DNA of 64,000 nucleotides from GCA-002701455 sp964342575. GTDB taxonomy: Bacteria; Pseudomonadota; Alphaproteobacteria; Thalassobaculales; Thalassobaculaceae. The stretch spans positions 13,812 to 77,811 of the forward strand of contig CAYFGZ010000003.1 in the NCBI GenBank assembly GCA_964342575.1. Direction: 5' to 3'. Both the position numbers and the translations under genes were made by a program. Below, in pieces: positions 52,486 to 62,091 of this stretch; positions within the stretch are counted from its first letter, which is position 1, and each line of letters starts with the position of its first letter. Under the pieces are notes generated by a model. That model saw only the letters and a list, made by a program, of their open reading frames with translations. It searched no databases and was not told the origin of the DNA.

Positions 52486-53481
52486 ATGGGCATTAGACTG
52501 GGCGATGTAATTCTACCTAGCAAGGTTTTGTTGGCTCCAATGTCAGGCGTCACAGACAGACCCTTTAGAAAAATAGTGCGTAAGCATGGCCCATCCCTCG
52601 TTTTTTCCGAAATGCTCGCATCCAGGGAGATGATCCATATATTTCAGCAAAAAACACGTGATGTAAAGTCTATATCCGGTATCGGTGAGGAGGAACCGTT
52701 TGCCGTTCAGTTAGCGGGTTGGGATCCGCAAATTATGGCGACAGCGGCCAAACACCTAGTTGATCGCGGAGCCAAAATAGTAGATCTAAATATGGGGTGT
52801 CCGGCCAAAAAAGTTGTAAAACGGTATGCTGGATCCGCCATAATGAAAGATCTAAAACTGGCCCGCGACATACTTGTGGCTGTAGTTAACGCGGTCAAAG
52901 TTCCTGTGACTTTGAAAATGAGGACTGGGTGGGATGATAAATCTCGAAACGCTCCGGAACTGGCGAAAATAGCGGAAGACATCGGAATCCAAATGTTAAC
53001 AATCCATGGACGAACTCGGTGTCAATTTTATTCCGGCAAAGCTGACTGGCGATTCATTGCCAGGGTAAAGGAAACAGTAGATATTCCTGTGATTGCAAAT
53101 GGTGACATAACGAACGCATTTGAGGCTAAAGAATGTTTACGTCAATCTAAGGCGGACGGTATTATGATAGGTAGGGGCGCATATGGTCGTCCTTGGATTG
53201 TGAGTCAAATTTCTCTTTTTCTGGATGACGGATTTTATAGGCCTCCACCCAAGTTAATGGCTCAAAGGGACCTTTTATTGGAGCACGTTCAAGAAATATT
53301 AACCCACTACGGTAGAGAACTAGGTGCAAAAGTTAGCCGAAAACACATTTGTTGGTACACGAAGGGTTTACCCTCATCTGCCAATTTTCGAAAAGATATC
53401 TTTTCGAAAACCCAACCGAAAGACCTCCTGCTCGGCATCCACCAACTTTATTCATTTGCCGATATGAACATGGCCGCATGA
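52486..53481 (+). CDS. dusB: tRNA-dihydrouridine synthase DusB (NifR3)
   Basis: The 331-residue flavoprotein reduces uridine in tRNA. It has LAPMSGVTDRPFRKIVRKHG near residues 16-35, VQLAGWDP, DLNMGCPAKKVVKRYAGSAIM with the catalytic cysteine near residue 104, KMRTGWDD, TIHGRTRCQFYSG and ANGDITNAFEA. In alphaproteobacteria dusB (nifR3) is cotranscribed with ntrBC, as here: the stop overlaps the ntrB ATG by three bases within ATGA. Confidence 0.95.
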   Translation: MGIRLGDVILPSKVLLAPMSGVTDRPFRKIVRKHGPSLVFSEMLASREMIHIFQQKTRDVKSISGIGEEEPFAVQLAGWDPQIMATAAKHLVDRGAKIVDLNMGCPAKKVVKRYAGSAIMKDLKLARDILVAVVNAVKVPVTLKMRTGWDDKSRNAPELAKIAEDIGIQMLTIHGRTRCQFYSGKADWRFIARVKETVDIPVIANGDITNAFEAKECLRQSKADGIMIGRGAYGRPWIVSQISLFLDDGFYRPPPKLMAQRDLLLEHVQEILTHYGRELGAKVSRKHICWYTKGLPSSANFRKDIFSKTQPKDLLLGIHQLYSFADMNMAA

Positions 53482-54650
53482 TGCCAGATTTGTCTGATAA
53501 TACCGGCGAAAAACACACATTAGGGAAAGACTATGCTCTGGACATACTAGAATCTCTGCCCAATCCATTGATTACCATCGATAAAGATAATAATATTTTT
53601 GCCTTGAACGCTGCGGCTGAAATTTTTTTTGATGGAAGCATTGCATTTTTAAAAGGATTACCACTCACCGAACTTATTCCCTCTGATATGCCACTCTTCA
53701 ATATGATTGAGCAGGCCCGTTTGTCTGGAAACTCCATAACTGATCATGACTTGGTACTAGAAAGTTTAAGAATAGGAATCCGGGACGTAAACATTGGAGT
53801 ATCATCTCTTTCCGACAACGCTGGTCATATTGTAATTTCTTTGTTTGAACGATCAATAGCCCAAAGACTTCACAGTCAACAACAGTATCAGGGTGCCGCT
53901 AGATCGGTTTCGGGCATGGCAGTGATGTTGGCACATGAAGTAAAAAATCCATTATCTGGCATTAGAGGTGCTGCTCAACTCCTCGCAGAAACAATTGACG
54001 ACAATGATCAGTCTTTAGCAAAATTGATCTGCGATGAGACAGATAGGATTTGCGCACTAGTTGACAAAATGGAAGTGTTTGCCGATGAACGTCCTCTGCA
54101 AAAAACTTCTGTTAATCTTCACGAAATATTGGATCACTGTCGTCGCTTAGCTTTAGCTGGTTTTGGCTGCCATATACAGTTTCACGAAAACTACGACCCA
54201 TCGTTACCGGCCGCCCTAGCAAGTAGAGATACACTAATACAGATGTTTTTAAACCTCCTTAAAAACGCTTGTGAAGCTGCTCCGAGGGATGGTGGAGAAA
54301 TACGGATCACAACTGCCTATCGGCATGGTATGAGTATAAAAATTGGCGGATCCCAGGAAAAGCTGCACGTTCCGCTTATGGTCTCTATCCAGGACAATGG
54401 TCCGGGAATTCCGGATGAACTCATTCCAGCAATCTTTGATCCATTTGTGACTTCAAAAGCTAACGGCACTGGATTAGGCTTGGCATTTGTAGCAAAAGCC
54501 GTTTCAGATCATGGAGGTTTTATAGAAGTCGATTCTGTACCTAGAAACACAATAATTAGAGTTACACTGCCCGTCTCGGAGCTCCATGGGTCGCTGCTCT
54601 CCATGCCAAGTAAAAGCTTGGAAGACCTGACAGACGGAGACAGGGAGTGA
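53478..54650 (+). CDS. ntrB: Nitrogen regulation sensor histidine kinase NtrB
   Basis: The 390-residue kinase starts at the ATG overlapping the dusB stop (ATGATG); the frame is open back to 53349 inside dusB but that part is not NtrB-like. A PAS domain lies near residues 30-110, with ESLPNPLITIDKDN. The phosphoacceptor histidine is in MLAHEVKNPLSGIRGAAQLL near residue 158, and ATPase motifs are FLNLLKNACEAAP, IQDNGPGIP and GTGLGLAFVAKAVSDHGG. NtrB phosphorylates NtrC under nitrogen limitation, normally under PII control. Confidence 0.94.
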   Translation: MMPDLSDNTGEKHTLGKDYALDILESLPNPLITIDKDNNIFALNAAAEIFFDGSIAFLKGLPLTELIPSDMPLFNMIEQARLSGNSITDHDLVLESLRIGIRDVNIGVSSLSDNAGHIVISLFERSIAQRLHSQQQYQGAARSVSGMAVMLAHEVKNPLSGIRGAAQLLAETIDDNDQSLAKLICDETDRICALVDKMEVFADERPLQKTSVNLHEILDHCRRLALAGFGCHIQFHENYDPSLPAALASRDTLIQMFLNLLKNACEAAPRDGGEIRITTAYRHGMSIKIGGSQEKLHVPLMVSIQDNGPGIPDELIPAIFDPFVTSKANGTGLGLAFVAKAVSDHGGFIEVDSVPRNTIIRVTLPVSELHGSLLSMPSKSLEDLTDGDRE

Positions 54651-56104
54651 AAGAGGGGGCATGCATTTTAGTTGCTGATGATGATAAGGCCATTCGAACC
54701 GTATTGAGCCAGGCGCTATCAAGGCTTGGGTATCTCGTAAGATCGACTGGAACAGCTGCCGGTTTATGGAAATGGATAGAAAATGGAGAAGGTGATTTAA
54801 TAATTACAGACGTAGTAATGCCAGATGAAAATGGATTAGACCTTCTCCCAAAAATAAAAAAAATTCGACCAAATCTCAAAATAATAGTAATGAGTGCTCG
54901 TAATACATTAATGACGGCAGTTCAGGCAAATGAAAGAGGAGCGTTTGAATATTTACCCAAACCGTTTGATTTAGAAGCTCTGAAAGTTGCAGTTTGGAAG
55001 GCGCTTGAATCTGACTCAAGCAGTGATCTCAATATTTCTCCTAGTATTGCAGCGCAGGATAATTTAGGGCAATTGCCACTTATAGGTCGATCGCCCGCAA
55101 TGCAGGAAATTTATCGGGTTATGGCGCGGCTTATGGGGACTGAACTAACCGTTACCATAGCTGGTGAATCTGGAACTGGAAAGGAGCTCATCGCTCGGGC
55201 TCTCCATGATTACGGTAAACGAAAGAATGGGCCTTTCGTCGCCATCAATATGGCAGCATTGCCAAAAGAGTTAATAGAAAGCGAACTTTTTGGGCACGAA
55301 AAAGGTGCTTTTACAGGCGCTACGAATAGAAGCGGGGGACGCTTTGAGGAAGCTCAAAACGGAACCTTGTTTTTAGACGAAATAGGGGACATGCCACTTG
55401 AAGCACAAACTCGATTACTTCGAGTTTTACAAGAAGGCGAATACTCAATGGTCGGAGGAAAGACAACCATTAAAGCGAATGTTAGGATCATTACAGCAAC
55501 CCATAGAGATCTTCGCCACCTTATTCGTCAAGGATTGTTCCGGGAAGACCTGTTTTATCGATTAAATGTGGTACCTATTCGATTACCTCCCCTGCGCGAA
55601 CGCCGCGAGGATATTTCTGACTTAGTAAGTCATTTCTGTTTTGAAGCAGCTGAAAAAGGACTTCCGCATAAATTGGTTGATGCGGAAGGCATGAAACTTT
55701 TGCGAGAATACGCTTGGCCAGGTAATATTCGTGAATTAGAAAATTTAATTAAGAGACTTTCTGTTCTGTACTCAGAGCAGACTATTACTGCTGAGAGCAT
55801 ACGTAACGAATTGTATAACGTAGATAATGGTAATAGTTATGAAACGGGTTTGGAGGCTGAAAGTTTATCGGAATCAATTGAAAGGCATTTAAGGAATTAT
55901 TTTGAAGCACATGAGGATAGCCTGCCAACATCTGGCCTCTACACGCGAGTTCTACGTGAGTTAGAACGCCCACTCATTGCGCTGACACTCAATGCGACCC
56001 AGGGCAATCAACTACGCGCCGCCGATCTTTTGGGTTTAAATAGGAACACCCTGAGAAAAAAAATTCGTGAATTAGACATACCTATAATTAAGGGTATAAA
56101 ATGA
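54647..56104 (+). CDS. ntrC: Nitrogen regulation response regulator NtrC
   Basis: The 485-residue sigma54 activator has a receiver domain with phosphoacceptor Asp55 (ITDVVMPDENG). Its AAA+ domain carries Walker A GESGTGKE at 173-180, an intact GAFTGA loop at 220-225 and LFLDEIGDM. The C-terminal Fis-type helix-turn-helix ends NATQGNQLRAADLLGLNRNTLRKKI. The start is GTG, overlapping the ntrB stop by 4 bases (GTGA). It should activate sigma54 promoters for nitrogen assimilation. Confidence 0.95.
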   Translation: MKEGACILVADDDKAIRTVLSQALSRLGYLVRSTGTAAGLWKWIENGEGDLIITDVVMPDENGLDLLPKIKKIRPNLKIIVMSARNTLMTAVQANERGAFEYLPKPFDLEALKVAVWKALESDSSSDLNISPSIAAQDNLGQLPLIGRSPAMQEIYRVMARLMGTELTVTIAGESGTGKELIARALHDYGKRKNGPFVAINMAALPKELIESELFGHEKGAFTGATNRSGGRFEEAQNGTLFLDEIGDMPLEAQTRLLRVLQEGEYSMVGGKTTIKANVRIITATHRDLRHLIRQGLFREDLFYRLNVVPIRLPPLRERREDISDLVSHFCFEAAEKGLPHKLVDAEGMKLLREYAWPGNIRELENLIKRLSVLYSEQTITAESIRNELYNVDNGNSYETGLEAESLSESIERHLRNYFEAHEDSLPTSGLYTRVLRELERPLIALTLNATQGNQLRAADLLGLNRNTLRKKIRELDIPIIKGIK

Positions 56105-56111
56105 AAGTGCT

Positions 56112-56297
56112 ATGCAAAGGTTATTGAATAGCTCCTTACGGCGGAAATACCCCTTTAGATTATGGGGGATACAAATGCGGGCTCTATTCCATAACCCACC
56201 AGACTTAATTAGAAAGTTCATTTTTTCTAGACAGCTAAGTGTTTCAACTAACAAAAAACTTGTAGCTATTAAATTTTTAAGAAACCGACCCTCATGA
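56112..56297 (+). CDS. Uncertain 61-codon frame between ntrC and ntrY
   Basis: An ATG at 56112 opens a 61-codon frame that fills the 189-base gap between ntrC and ntrY and ends with a stop overlapping the ntrY ATG (ATGA). The predicted product is basic, with no hydrophobic helix and no family I recognise. No ribosome site precedes it. The coupling-like overlap is the only positive sign; it may be a chance frame. Confidence 0.15.
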   Translation: MQRLLNSSLRRKYPFRLWGIQMRALFHNPPDLIRKFIFSRQLSVSTNKKLVAIKFLRNRPS

Positions 56298-58474
56298 AAA
56301 ATTTAACACTTTCATGGATGGATCCAGCGCGCGTTTCAAGAACTTTGGTCCTGGCTCTTACCATACTAGCTTTGTTATCGGGAATAGGCACGTATACCGT
56401 TTTTGCAAGAGCTGGGGCCGCCGGCCCCGATCCAAATGTAGTATTGGCTTTTATGTACATCAATTTAGGACTTTTGCTGATATTAGGAATTCTAGTTTCG
56501 CAACGAGTAGTTAGACTTTGGGTTCAGCGACGCCAAGGCTTAGCCGGATCCCAACTACATATCCGACTAGTTATGCTTTTCAGCGTTGTTGCTGTCATAC
56601 CGACAATGGTAGTAGCGGTTTTTTCAGTAGTATTATTTGATTTTGGTATCCGATCTTGGTTCAGCGAACGAATTGGGGCAGCGGTTGATGCATCACAAGC
56701 GGTTGCAGAGTCTTATCTTGAAGAACACAGGCAAAATATCCGTGGAGATGCTTTGGCGATGGCCAATGATTTAAATCGAAATGCGGCTTTTTTGTTTGCC
56801 CGCCCAAAACAATTCGCCAAGGTAATACAAGCTCAAGCCGCTATTAGAAACTTAACAGAAGCTGTGGTATTTGACAGCTCAGGAAAAGTGCTAGCTAGAA
56901 CAGGGCTAAGTTTAACTTTTGACTTTGATCCATTTCCAGAAACCGCATTTCAAAAAGCCAGATTGGGCGATGTTATCACCCTAACGAGTGCTGTTGATAG
57001 GGTTCGAGCAATAATTAGACTCAACAGCTTTGTAGATGCATATCTATATGTTGGAAGATTCGTAGATCCCGAAATTCTTTCATATATAGACACGACAAAA
57101 CAGGCGACGGCGCAATATCGTGAACTCGAGGGTAGAAGGTTCGATGTTCAAATAACCTTTGCCTTAATTTTTGCTTTGGTCGCACTTTTGCTCCTCTTCG
57201 CGGCAGTTTGGGTTGGATTGAACCTTGCTACCCGATTAGCAAATCCCGTCAGCGACCTTATAGCGGCTTCTGAGAAAATCAGTGAGGGGGATTTGACAGT
57301 CCGAGTGATCGATAGCTCCGAGGTTGGAGAACTAAGCATGTTGAGTGGAGCATTTAATAACATGACTCAGCGGTTAGAGCGACAGCGCAAGGACTTGATA
57401 GAAGCGCACAAGGCTGAGGATGAAAGGCGGAAGTTTACTGAAGCAGTACTAGGAGGAGTTTCGGCTGGTGTCATAGGATTGGATAAGAATGGAGAAATTA
57501 ATCTGCCTAATCTTTCAGCTGCATCGCTGCTTGGATTGGAGCTAGATGATATGATCAGGCGTCCTCTCAGGGAAATTGTTCCTGAGATGAATGATTTACT
57601 GGAGCTCACCCGCCTACATCGCGAAAATAGTATGGAAGCACAAATTGAGCTTATTAGAGAACAAAGACCAATTACGTTAATTACAAGAATAAAGGCCGAA
57701 TATATCGGTAACGACATTACTGGATTTGTTGTTACATTCGACGATATTACTGAATTGCAAGCAGCTCAACGGACCGCCGCCTGGGGTGATATAGCACGCA
57801 GAATTGCCCATGAAATCAAGAACCCTCTTACTCCTATACAATTGTCAGCGGAAAGATTAAAACGTAAATATCTTCCCCATATAGTAAATGAACGGGAATT
57901 ATTTATCTCACTAACCGACACAATCAGTCGTCAAGTTACAGACATAGGGCAAATGGTTGACGAATTTTCTGCCTTCGCGAGGATGCCAACTGCCGTCCGA
58001 ACTAAAGTTGACCTAGTCCATCTAGCGAAAGCTCAAATTGCCTTGCAATCGAGTGCTCACACCGATATTGAATTTACCATAGATGCTTCGGAGAACACGA
58101 TTTTCGTTATGTGTGATGAACGTCAAATTAGGCAAGCCCTAACAAACTTGCTTCAAAACAGCGTCGATTCTATAGGAACAAAAAATACGTTGGGGCTTCC
58201 GAACAAAGATAAGATACACATGGAAATTTATAGTGACCTTGCATATGGGGCCATCAAGATTAGGGACAATGGTGTAGGTCTACCAAAAGAATATACAAAC
58301 CGATTAACTGAGCCCTATGTAACTACCCGTGAAAAAGGGACGGGCCTGGGGCTCGCTATCGTAAGCAAAATTGTCGAAGATCACGATGGCACATTCAAAA
58401 TTGAAGACGATACAGAATCTGGAACGGGTGCTATTGTCACATTGAAGATACCACTTGAGAGCAGAATGAATTAA
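56294..58474 (+). CDS. ntrY: Membrane sensor histidine kinase NtrY
   Basis: The 726-residue kinase has several N-terminal membrane helices (first at about residues 13-35, others near 50-68 and 90-115). A periplasmic region of about 165 residues and a further helix near 293-313 follow, then a HAMP linker (LANPVSDLIAASEKISEGDLTVRV). A PAS domain comes next. The phosphoacceptor is in IARRIAHEIKNPLTPIQLSAERL near residue 508. ATPase motifs are LTNLLQNSVDSI, IRDNGVGLP and GTGLGLAIVSKIVEDHDG. NtrY partners NtrX in nitrogen, redox or envelope responses. Confidence 0.95.
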   Translation: MKNLTLSWMDPARVSRTLVLALTILALLSGIGTYTVFARAGAAGPDPNVVLAFMYINLGLLLILGILVSQRVVRLWVQRRQGLAGSQLHIRLVMLFSVVAVIPTMVVAVFSVVLFDFGIRSWFSERIGAAVDASQAVAESYLEEHRQNIRGDALAMANDLNRNAAFLFARPKQFAKVIQAQAAIRNLTEAVVFDSSGKVLARTGLSLTFDFDPFPETAFQKARLGDVITLTSAVDRVRAIIRLNSFVDAYLYVGRFVDPEILSYIDTTKQATAQYRELEGRRFDVQITFALIFALVALLLLFAAVWVGLNLATRLANPVSDLIAASEKISEGDLTVRVIDSSEVGELSMLSGAFNNMTQRLERQRKDLIEAHKAEDERRKFTEAVLGGVSAGVIGLDKNGEINLPNLSAASLLGLELDDMIRRPLREIVPEMNDLLELTRLHRENSMEAQIELIREQRPITLITRIKAEYIGNDITGFVVTFDDITELQAAQRTAAWGDIARRIAHEIKNPLTPIQLSAERLKRKYLPHIVNERELFISLTDTISRQVTDIGQMVDEFSAFARMPTAVRTKVDLVHLAKAQIALQSSAHTDIEFTIDASENTIFVMCDERQIRQALTNLLQNSVDSIGTKNTLGLPNKDKIHMEIYSDLAYGAIKIRDNGVGLPKEYTNRLTEPYVTTREKGTGLGLAIVSKIVEDHDGTFKIEDDTESGTGAIVTLKIPLESRMN

Positions 58475-58505
58475 TTATAGATAATTATTGTGGGATCATG
58501 CATGA

Positions 58506-59897
58506 ATGAATAACGATATCTTGATAGTTGATGATGAGGCGGATATTCGAGTGTTATTATCCGGGATTCTGCAAGATGAAGGTTATGATACTCGGGAGGC
58601 CGCTCACTCAGATGAAGCCATCAGAGAAATAAATGGCCGTCTTCCAGGTCTAATAATCCTGGATATTTGGTTACAAAATAGTTCTTTAGATGGGGTAGAA
58701 CTTCTAAAATGGATAAAAAATCTTCACCCTGCTGTGCCGGTAATTATGATAAGTGGCCATGGCAATATAGAAACGGCTGTTAATTCAATAAAAGCGGGTG
58801 CATATGAGTTCATTGAAAAGCCCTTTAATGCCGATAAATTGCTGCTTTTAGCGAGACGAGCGATAGAAACGGCAGGTCTTAAGAGAGAAAATGAAGAACT
58901 AAGAACACGCTTAGGATCAGAAGATAAGCTTATCGGAAATTCGCAGGGTATCACACAGCTACGGTCAACCATCGACAAAGTAGCACCAAGCAATAGTAGA
59001 ATTTTGATTACCGGTGCGCCAGGCACCGGAAAAGAGATCGTTTCTCGTATGATCCATGCCCGCTCTGGCCGTATCGATGCCCCTTTTGTTGCCCTAAACT
59101 GCGCGACTATGAACCCCGATAGACTAGAGATTGAGCTATTTGGTATAAACCATAGAGTTGACGGGCCGGCCATTGGCGTCTTTGAACGAGCTCATAACGG
59201 GACTCTATTTTTGGACGAAATAGGTGATATGCCCCTAGAAACTCAGGGGAAGATCGTTCGTGTTCTGCAAGAACAAAAGTTTTTGAGGGTAGGGGGAGAT
59301 TTAGAAATAGATGTTGATGTCCGGGTTATTTCTTCCACAAATAGAAATTTGCAAGATGAAATAATTGAAGGGCGGTTTCGCGAAGATTTATATTATCGAT
59401 TAAATGTTGTTACCGTTAAAGTACCGGCACTCAAACATAGACGGGAGGATATTCCCTTGCTAGCGGCGCATTTTTTAAACCAGTCGGCGGAGGAGGCTGG
59501 TATGCCAATTCGTGATTTATCAGAGGAGGCTATAGCGGTGTTGCAAGCTTATGCCTGGCCAGGTAACGTCCGACAATTGAGGAACGTCATAGATTGGGTA
59601 TTAATCATGTCTCCCGCTTCATCAAGGGAGGCAATCAGAGCTGACATGTTACCACCAGAATTAGGCGTTGTTTCGCCAACCAATCTTCAGTTTGAAAAAA
59701 GCATGGATCTTCTAGGAATGCCATTAAGAGATGCAAGAGAACATTTTGAGCGAGAGTACCTATTAGCCCAAGTAAATAGATTTGGAGGTAATATCTCTCA
59801 AACGGCAAATTTTATTGGGATGGAACGATCTGCCTTACATCGGAAGCTAAAAATATTGGGCGTTAACCAGGAGGAGCGACCGGCCAAAGTCGGTTAA
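58506..59897 (+). CDS. ntrX: Response regulator NtrX
   Basis: The 463-residue regulator has a receiver with Asp53 in ILDIWLQ and a AAA+ domain with Walker A TGAPGTGKE near residues 169-177. The region where NtrC has GAFTGA reads LFGINHRVDGPAIGVFER (residues 211-228): the loop is about four residues shorter and the motif is gone. LFLDEIGDM and the C-terminal Fis-type helix-turn-helix (NISQTANFIGMERSALHRKL) are present. It follows ntrY by 31 bases. Loss of GAFTGA means it probably does not activate sigma54 polymerase, as noted for other alphaproteobacterial NtrX proteins. Confidence 0.94.
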   Translation: MNNDILIVDDEADIRVLLSGILQDEGYDTREAAHSDEAIREINGRLPGLIILDIWLQNSSLDGVELLKWIKNLHPAVPVIMISGHGNIETAVNSIKAGAYEFIEKPFNADKLLLLARRAIETAGLKRENEELRTRLGSEDKLIGNSQGITQLRSTIDKVAPSNSRILITGAPGTGKEIVSRMIHARSGRIDAPFVALNCATMNPDRLEIELFGINHRVDGPAIGVFERAHNGTLFLDEIGDMPLETQGKIVRVLQEQKFLRVGGDLEIDVDVRVISSTNRNLQDEIIEGRFREDLYYRLNVVTVKVPALKHRREDIPLLAAHFLNQSAEEAGMPIRDLSEEAIAVLQAYAWPGNVRQLRNVIDWVLIMSPASSREAIRADMLPPELGVVSPTNLQFEKSMDLLGMPLRDAREHFEREYLLAQVNRFGGNISQTANFIGMERSALHRKLKILGVNQEERPAKVG

Positions 59898-59904
59898 TTA
59901 TATA

Positions 59905-61281
59905 ATGAAAGTAGTGATCTGTGGAGCCGGATTGGTTGGCACGAGTATAGCTCAGCATTTGGCTAGCGAAAACAACGATGTCACGGTGGTTGAGCAAGAC
60001 TACAGTCTCGTGCGACGAATAGGCGAAACACTAGATGTTCGCAGTATTTATGGGCATGCATCAGAACCCGACATTTTGGAGCAGGCAGGAGCCCGAGAGG
60101 CAGATATGTTGATAGCGGTTACCTTCTCAGATGAAATAAATATGGTCGCGTGCCAAGTGGCGCACTCGCTCTTCGAAGTTCCAACAAAAATAGCGAGAAT
60201 CCGTCGCCCAGGCTATCTTAAACCGATTTGGGGTGATCTCTTTAGTAGGGAAAATATGCCAATAGATGTTATTATATCTCCTGAACGAGAAGTTGCTAGA
60301 GCGATAGGCAGAAGGCTACACGTGCCTGGTGGATTTGATGTTGTCCCAATGGCTGGTGGACTGGTTAGCGTAGTAGGGGTTCGCTGTGCAGAGGATTGCC
60401 CTATAATCAATACCCCTATCAAACAATTAACTCAATTATTTCCAGACTTGAATATAGTTATAGTCGGGATCATCAGAAATGATAAGGGAATCGTTCCTAA
60501 ATCAAATGATCATATGCTGCCGGGAGACGACGTTTATTTTATATGTGACTCTACTCACCTTAATAGAGCCATGGCGACTTTTGGGCACGAGGAAGAAGAA
60601 GGTCGCAGCGTAATAATCGCGGGTGGTGGAAACATTGGCCTTACACTTGCGGAAGAAATAGAGCAAGAGCATGCTGGGGTAAGGTCTCGGGTAATTGAGT
60701 TCGATGAAGATCGTGCGAAATCCGTTGCTCAACAACTAGATCAAACGATGGTTCTAAATGGAGACGTTCTCGACATGGAGATATTAGAAGAGGCAAACAT
60801 TTCTAATACAGAAACATTTGTTGCTGTTTCTAATGATGATGAAGTTAACATTATAGGCTCTCTCCTAGCAAAACGCGCCGGCGCAAAAAGAACAATAGCT
60901 TTAATAAATAAACATTCGTATGCGCAGTTAATAAATACATTGGGAATTGACGCGGTTGTAAATCCTCGAATGATCACGGTCTCATCTATTCTTCAACACG
61001 TTCGCCGAGGGCGTATACGCGGCATTTACTCTGTTCGAGAGGATTTTGGAGAAATAATAGAGGCAGAGGCACATGAAACATCTTCCCTCGTTGGAAAAAC
61101 ATTGAGAGACTCCGATTTGCCTACTGGAGTCATTATTGGAGCCATTATTCGTGGTGAGGATATTCTGGTACCCCGTGGAAATTCTGTTATCCAAAAACAC
61201 GATAGAATAGTGTTGTTCACTACCTATGAAGCTGTGAAGCGGGTAGAAAAATTATTTGCCGTGAGAGTTGATTTTTTCTAG
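59905..61281 (+). CDS. trkA: Trk system potassium uptake regulator TrkA
   Basis: The 458-residue cytoplasmic protein has two tandem RCK units. The first Rossmann motif is VVICGAGLVGTSIAQHLA at residues 3-20 and the second is SVIIAGGGNIGLTLAEEIEQ near 231-250. Each is followed by a RCK_C/TrkA_C domain. TrkA binds NAD(H) and gates the TrkH potassium channel; no trkH is in the window. It starts 7 bases after ntrX, as in many alphaproteobacterial ntrYX loci. Confidence 0.95.
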   Translation: MKVVICGAGLVGTSIAQHLASENNDVTVVEQDYSLVRRIGETLDVRSIYGHASEPDILEQAGAREADMLIAVTFSDEINMVACQVAHSLFEVPTKIARIRRPGYLKPIWGDLFSRENMPIDVIISPEREVARAIGRRLHVPGGFDVVPMAGGLVSVVGVRCAEDCPIINTPIKQLTQLFPDLNIVIVGIIRNDKGIVPKSNDHMLPGDDVYFICDSTHLNRAMATFGHEEEEGRSVIIAGGGNIGLTLAEEIEQEHAGVRSRVIEFDEDRAKSVAQQLDQTMVLNGDVLDMEILEEANISNTETFVAVSNDDEVNIIGSLLAKRAGAKRTIALINKHSYAQLINTLGIDAVVNPRMITVSSILQHVRRGRIRGIYSVREDFGEIIEAEAHETSSLVGKTLRDSDLPTGVIIGAIIRGEDILVPRGNSVIQKHDRIVLFTTYEAVKRVEKLFAVRVDFF

Positions 61282-61291
61282 GAAATAAGTT

Positions 61292-62032
61292 GTGGATAAT
61301 CAAAACAACAATTCGAGCGATCCACCATTGGGGATTATTTTTGATTGGGATAGCACCCTTATAGATAACTGGTGTGCCATCGCCCATTCTTTAAATTTGA
61401 CTTTAAAAAAAATGGGTCTCCAACCGTGGACATACTCCGAAATTCGAACTCAAACCAAACAATCAGCTCGCGATTCATTTCCGGATATCTTTGGAAGCAA
61501 ATGGAGAGAAGCACTTGATTTCTTCTACAAAGCTTTTGAGAGTAATCATATTCAGAGCTTAACTCCTCTGCCGGGTGCAGAAGAATTAATTTTAAATATT
61601 AAGTCTCACGGTATGTTTATGGGAATAATATCAAATAAAAATGGAACTTATTTGAGAAAAGAAATCTCTCAACTCGGCTGGCACCGATATTTTGATAGAA
61701 TTATCGGTGCCAGCGATGCCGAAAAGGATAAACCTGCTGTCGAGACGGTTGTGGCTTTATTGCAAGGGACTAATATCAAACCGGGAAAAGAAATTTGGTT
61801 CGTGGGCGACTCGGTTATAGACCTACAATGTGCCCATTTAGCAGGGTGTTTACCAATTCTAGTGAAAACAGGGACTATAACGTCAGATGAAATTTTGCGT
61901 TGGCCGCCGGAAAAGACTTTTACATCCTGCCTAGAATTAAATGCCGAATTCCAACAATTAATTCACGGATATAACCAGCAAGACCGAGAATTAGGTCATC
62001 ATCCTAACAGGACTATACATCGCAGAAAGTAA
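61292..62032 (+). CDS. HAD family hydrolase (phosphoglycolate phosphatase-like)
   Basis: The 246-residue protein has HAD motif I as FDWDSTLIDNW (nucleophile Asp18, DxD), motif II in IISNKNG, motif III lysine in AEKDKPAVETV and motif IV as FVGDSVIDLQCA. The cap region includes RDSFPDIFG. The substrate is unknown. The start is GTG at 61292 with AGGAA 7 bases before it. It occupies the place between trkA and hflX where many alphaproteobacteria carry hfq. Confidence 0.88.
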   Translation: MDNQNNNSSDPPLGIIFDWDSTLIDNWCAIAHSLNLTLKKMGLQPWTYSEIRTQTKQSARDSFPDIFGSKWREALDFFYKAFESNHIQSLTPLPGAEELILNIKSHGMFMGIISNKNGTYLRKEISQLGWHRYFDRIIGASDAEKDKPAVETVVALLQGTNIKPGKEIWFVGDSVIDLQCAHLAGCLPILVKTGTITSDEILRWPPEKTFTSCLELNAEFQQLIHGYNQQDRELGHHPNRTIHRRK

Positions 62033-62091
62033 ATGCCATAAAAAAGGCGGTAAACGTATTACTATTTCTCTCAATTTCGGAATTTAATTAA

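Noticed and set aside
53349..53477. Upstream extension of ntrB inside dusB
   Set aside because: The ATG overlapping the dusB stop is the normal coupled start, and the upstream residues do not look like NtrB.
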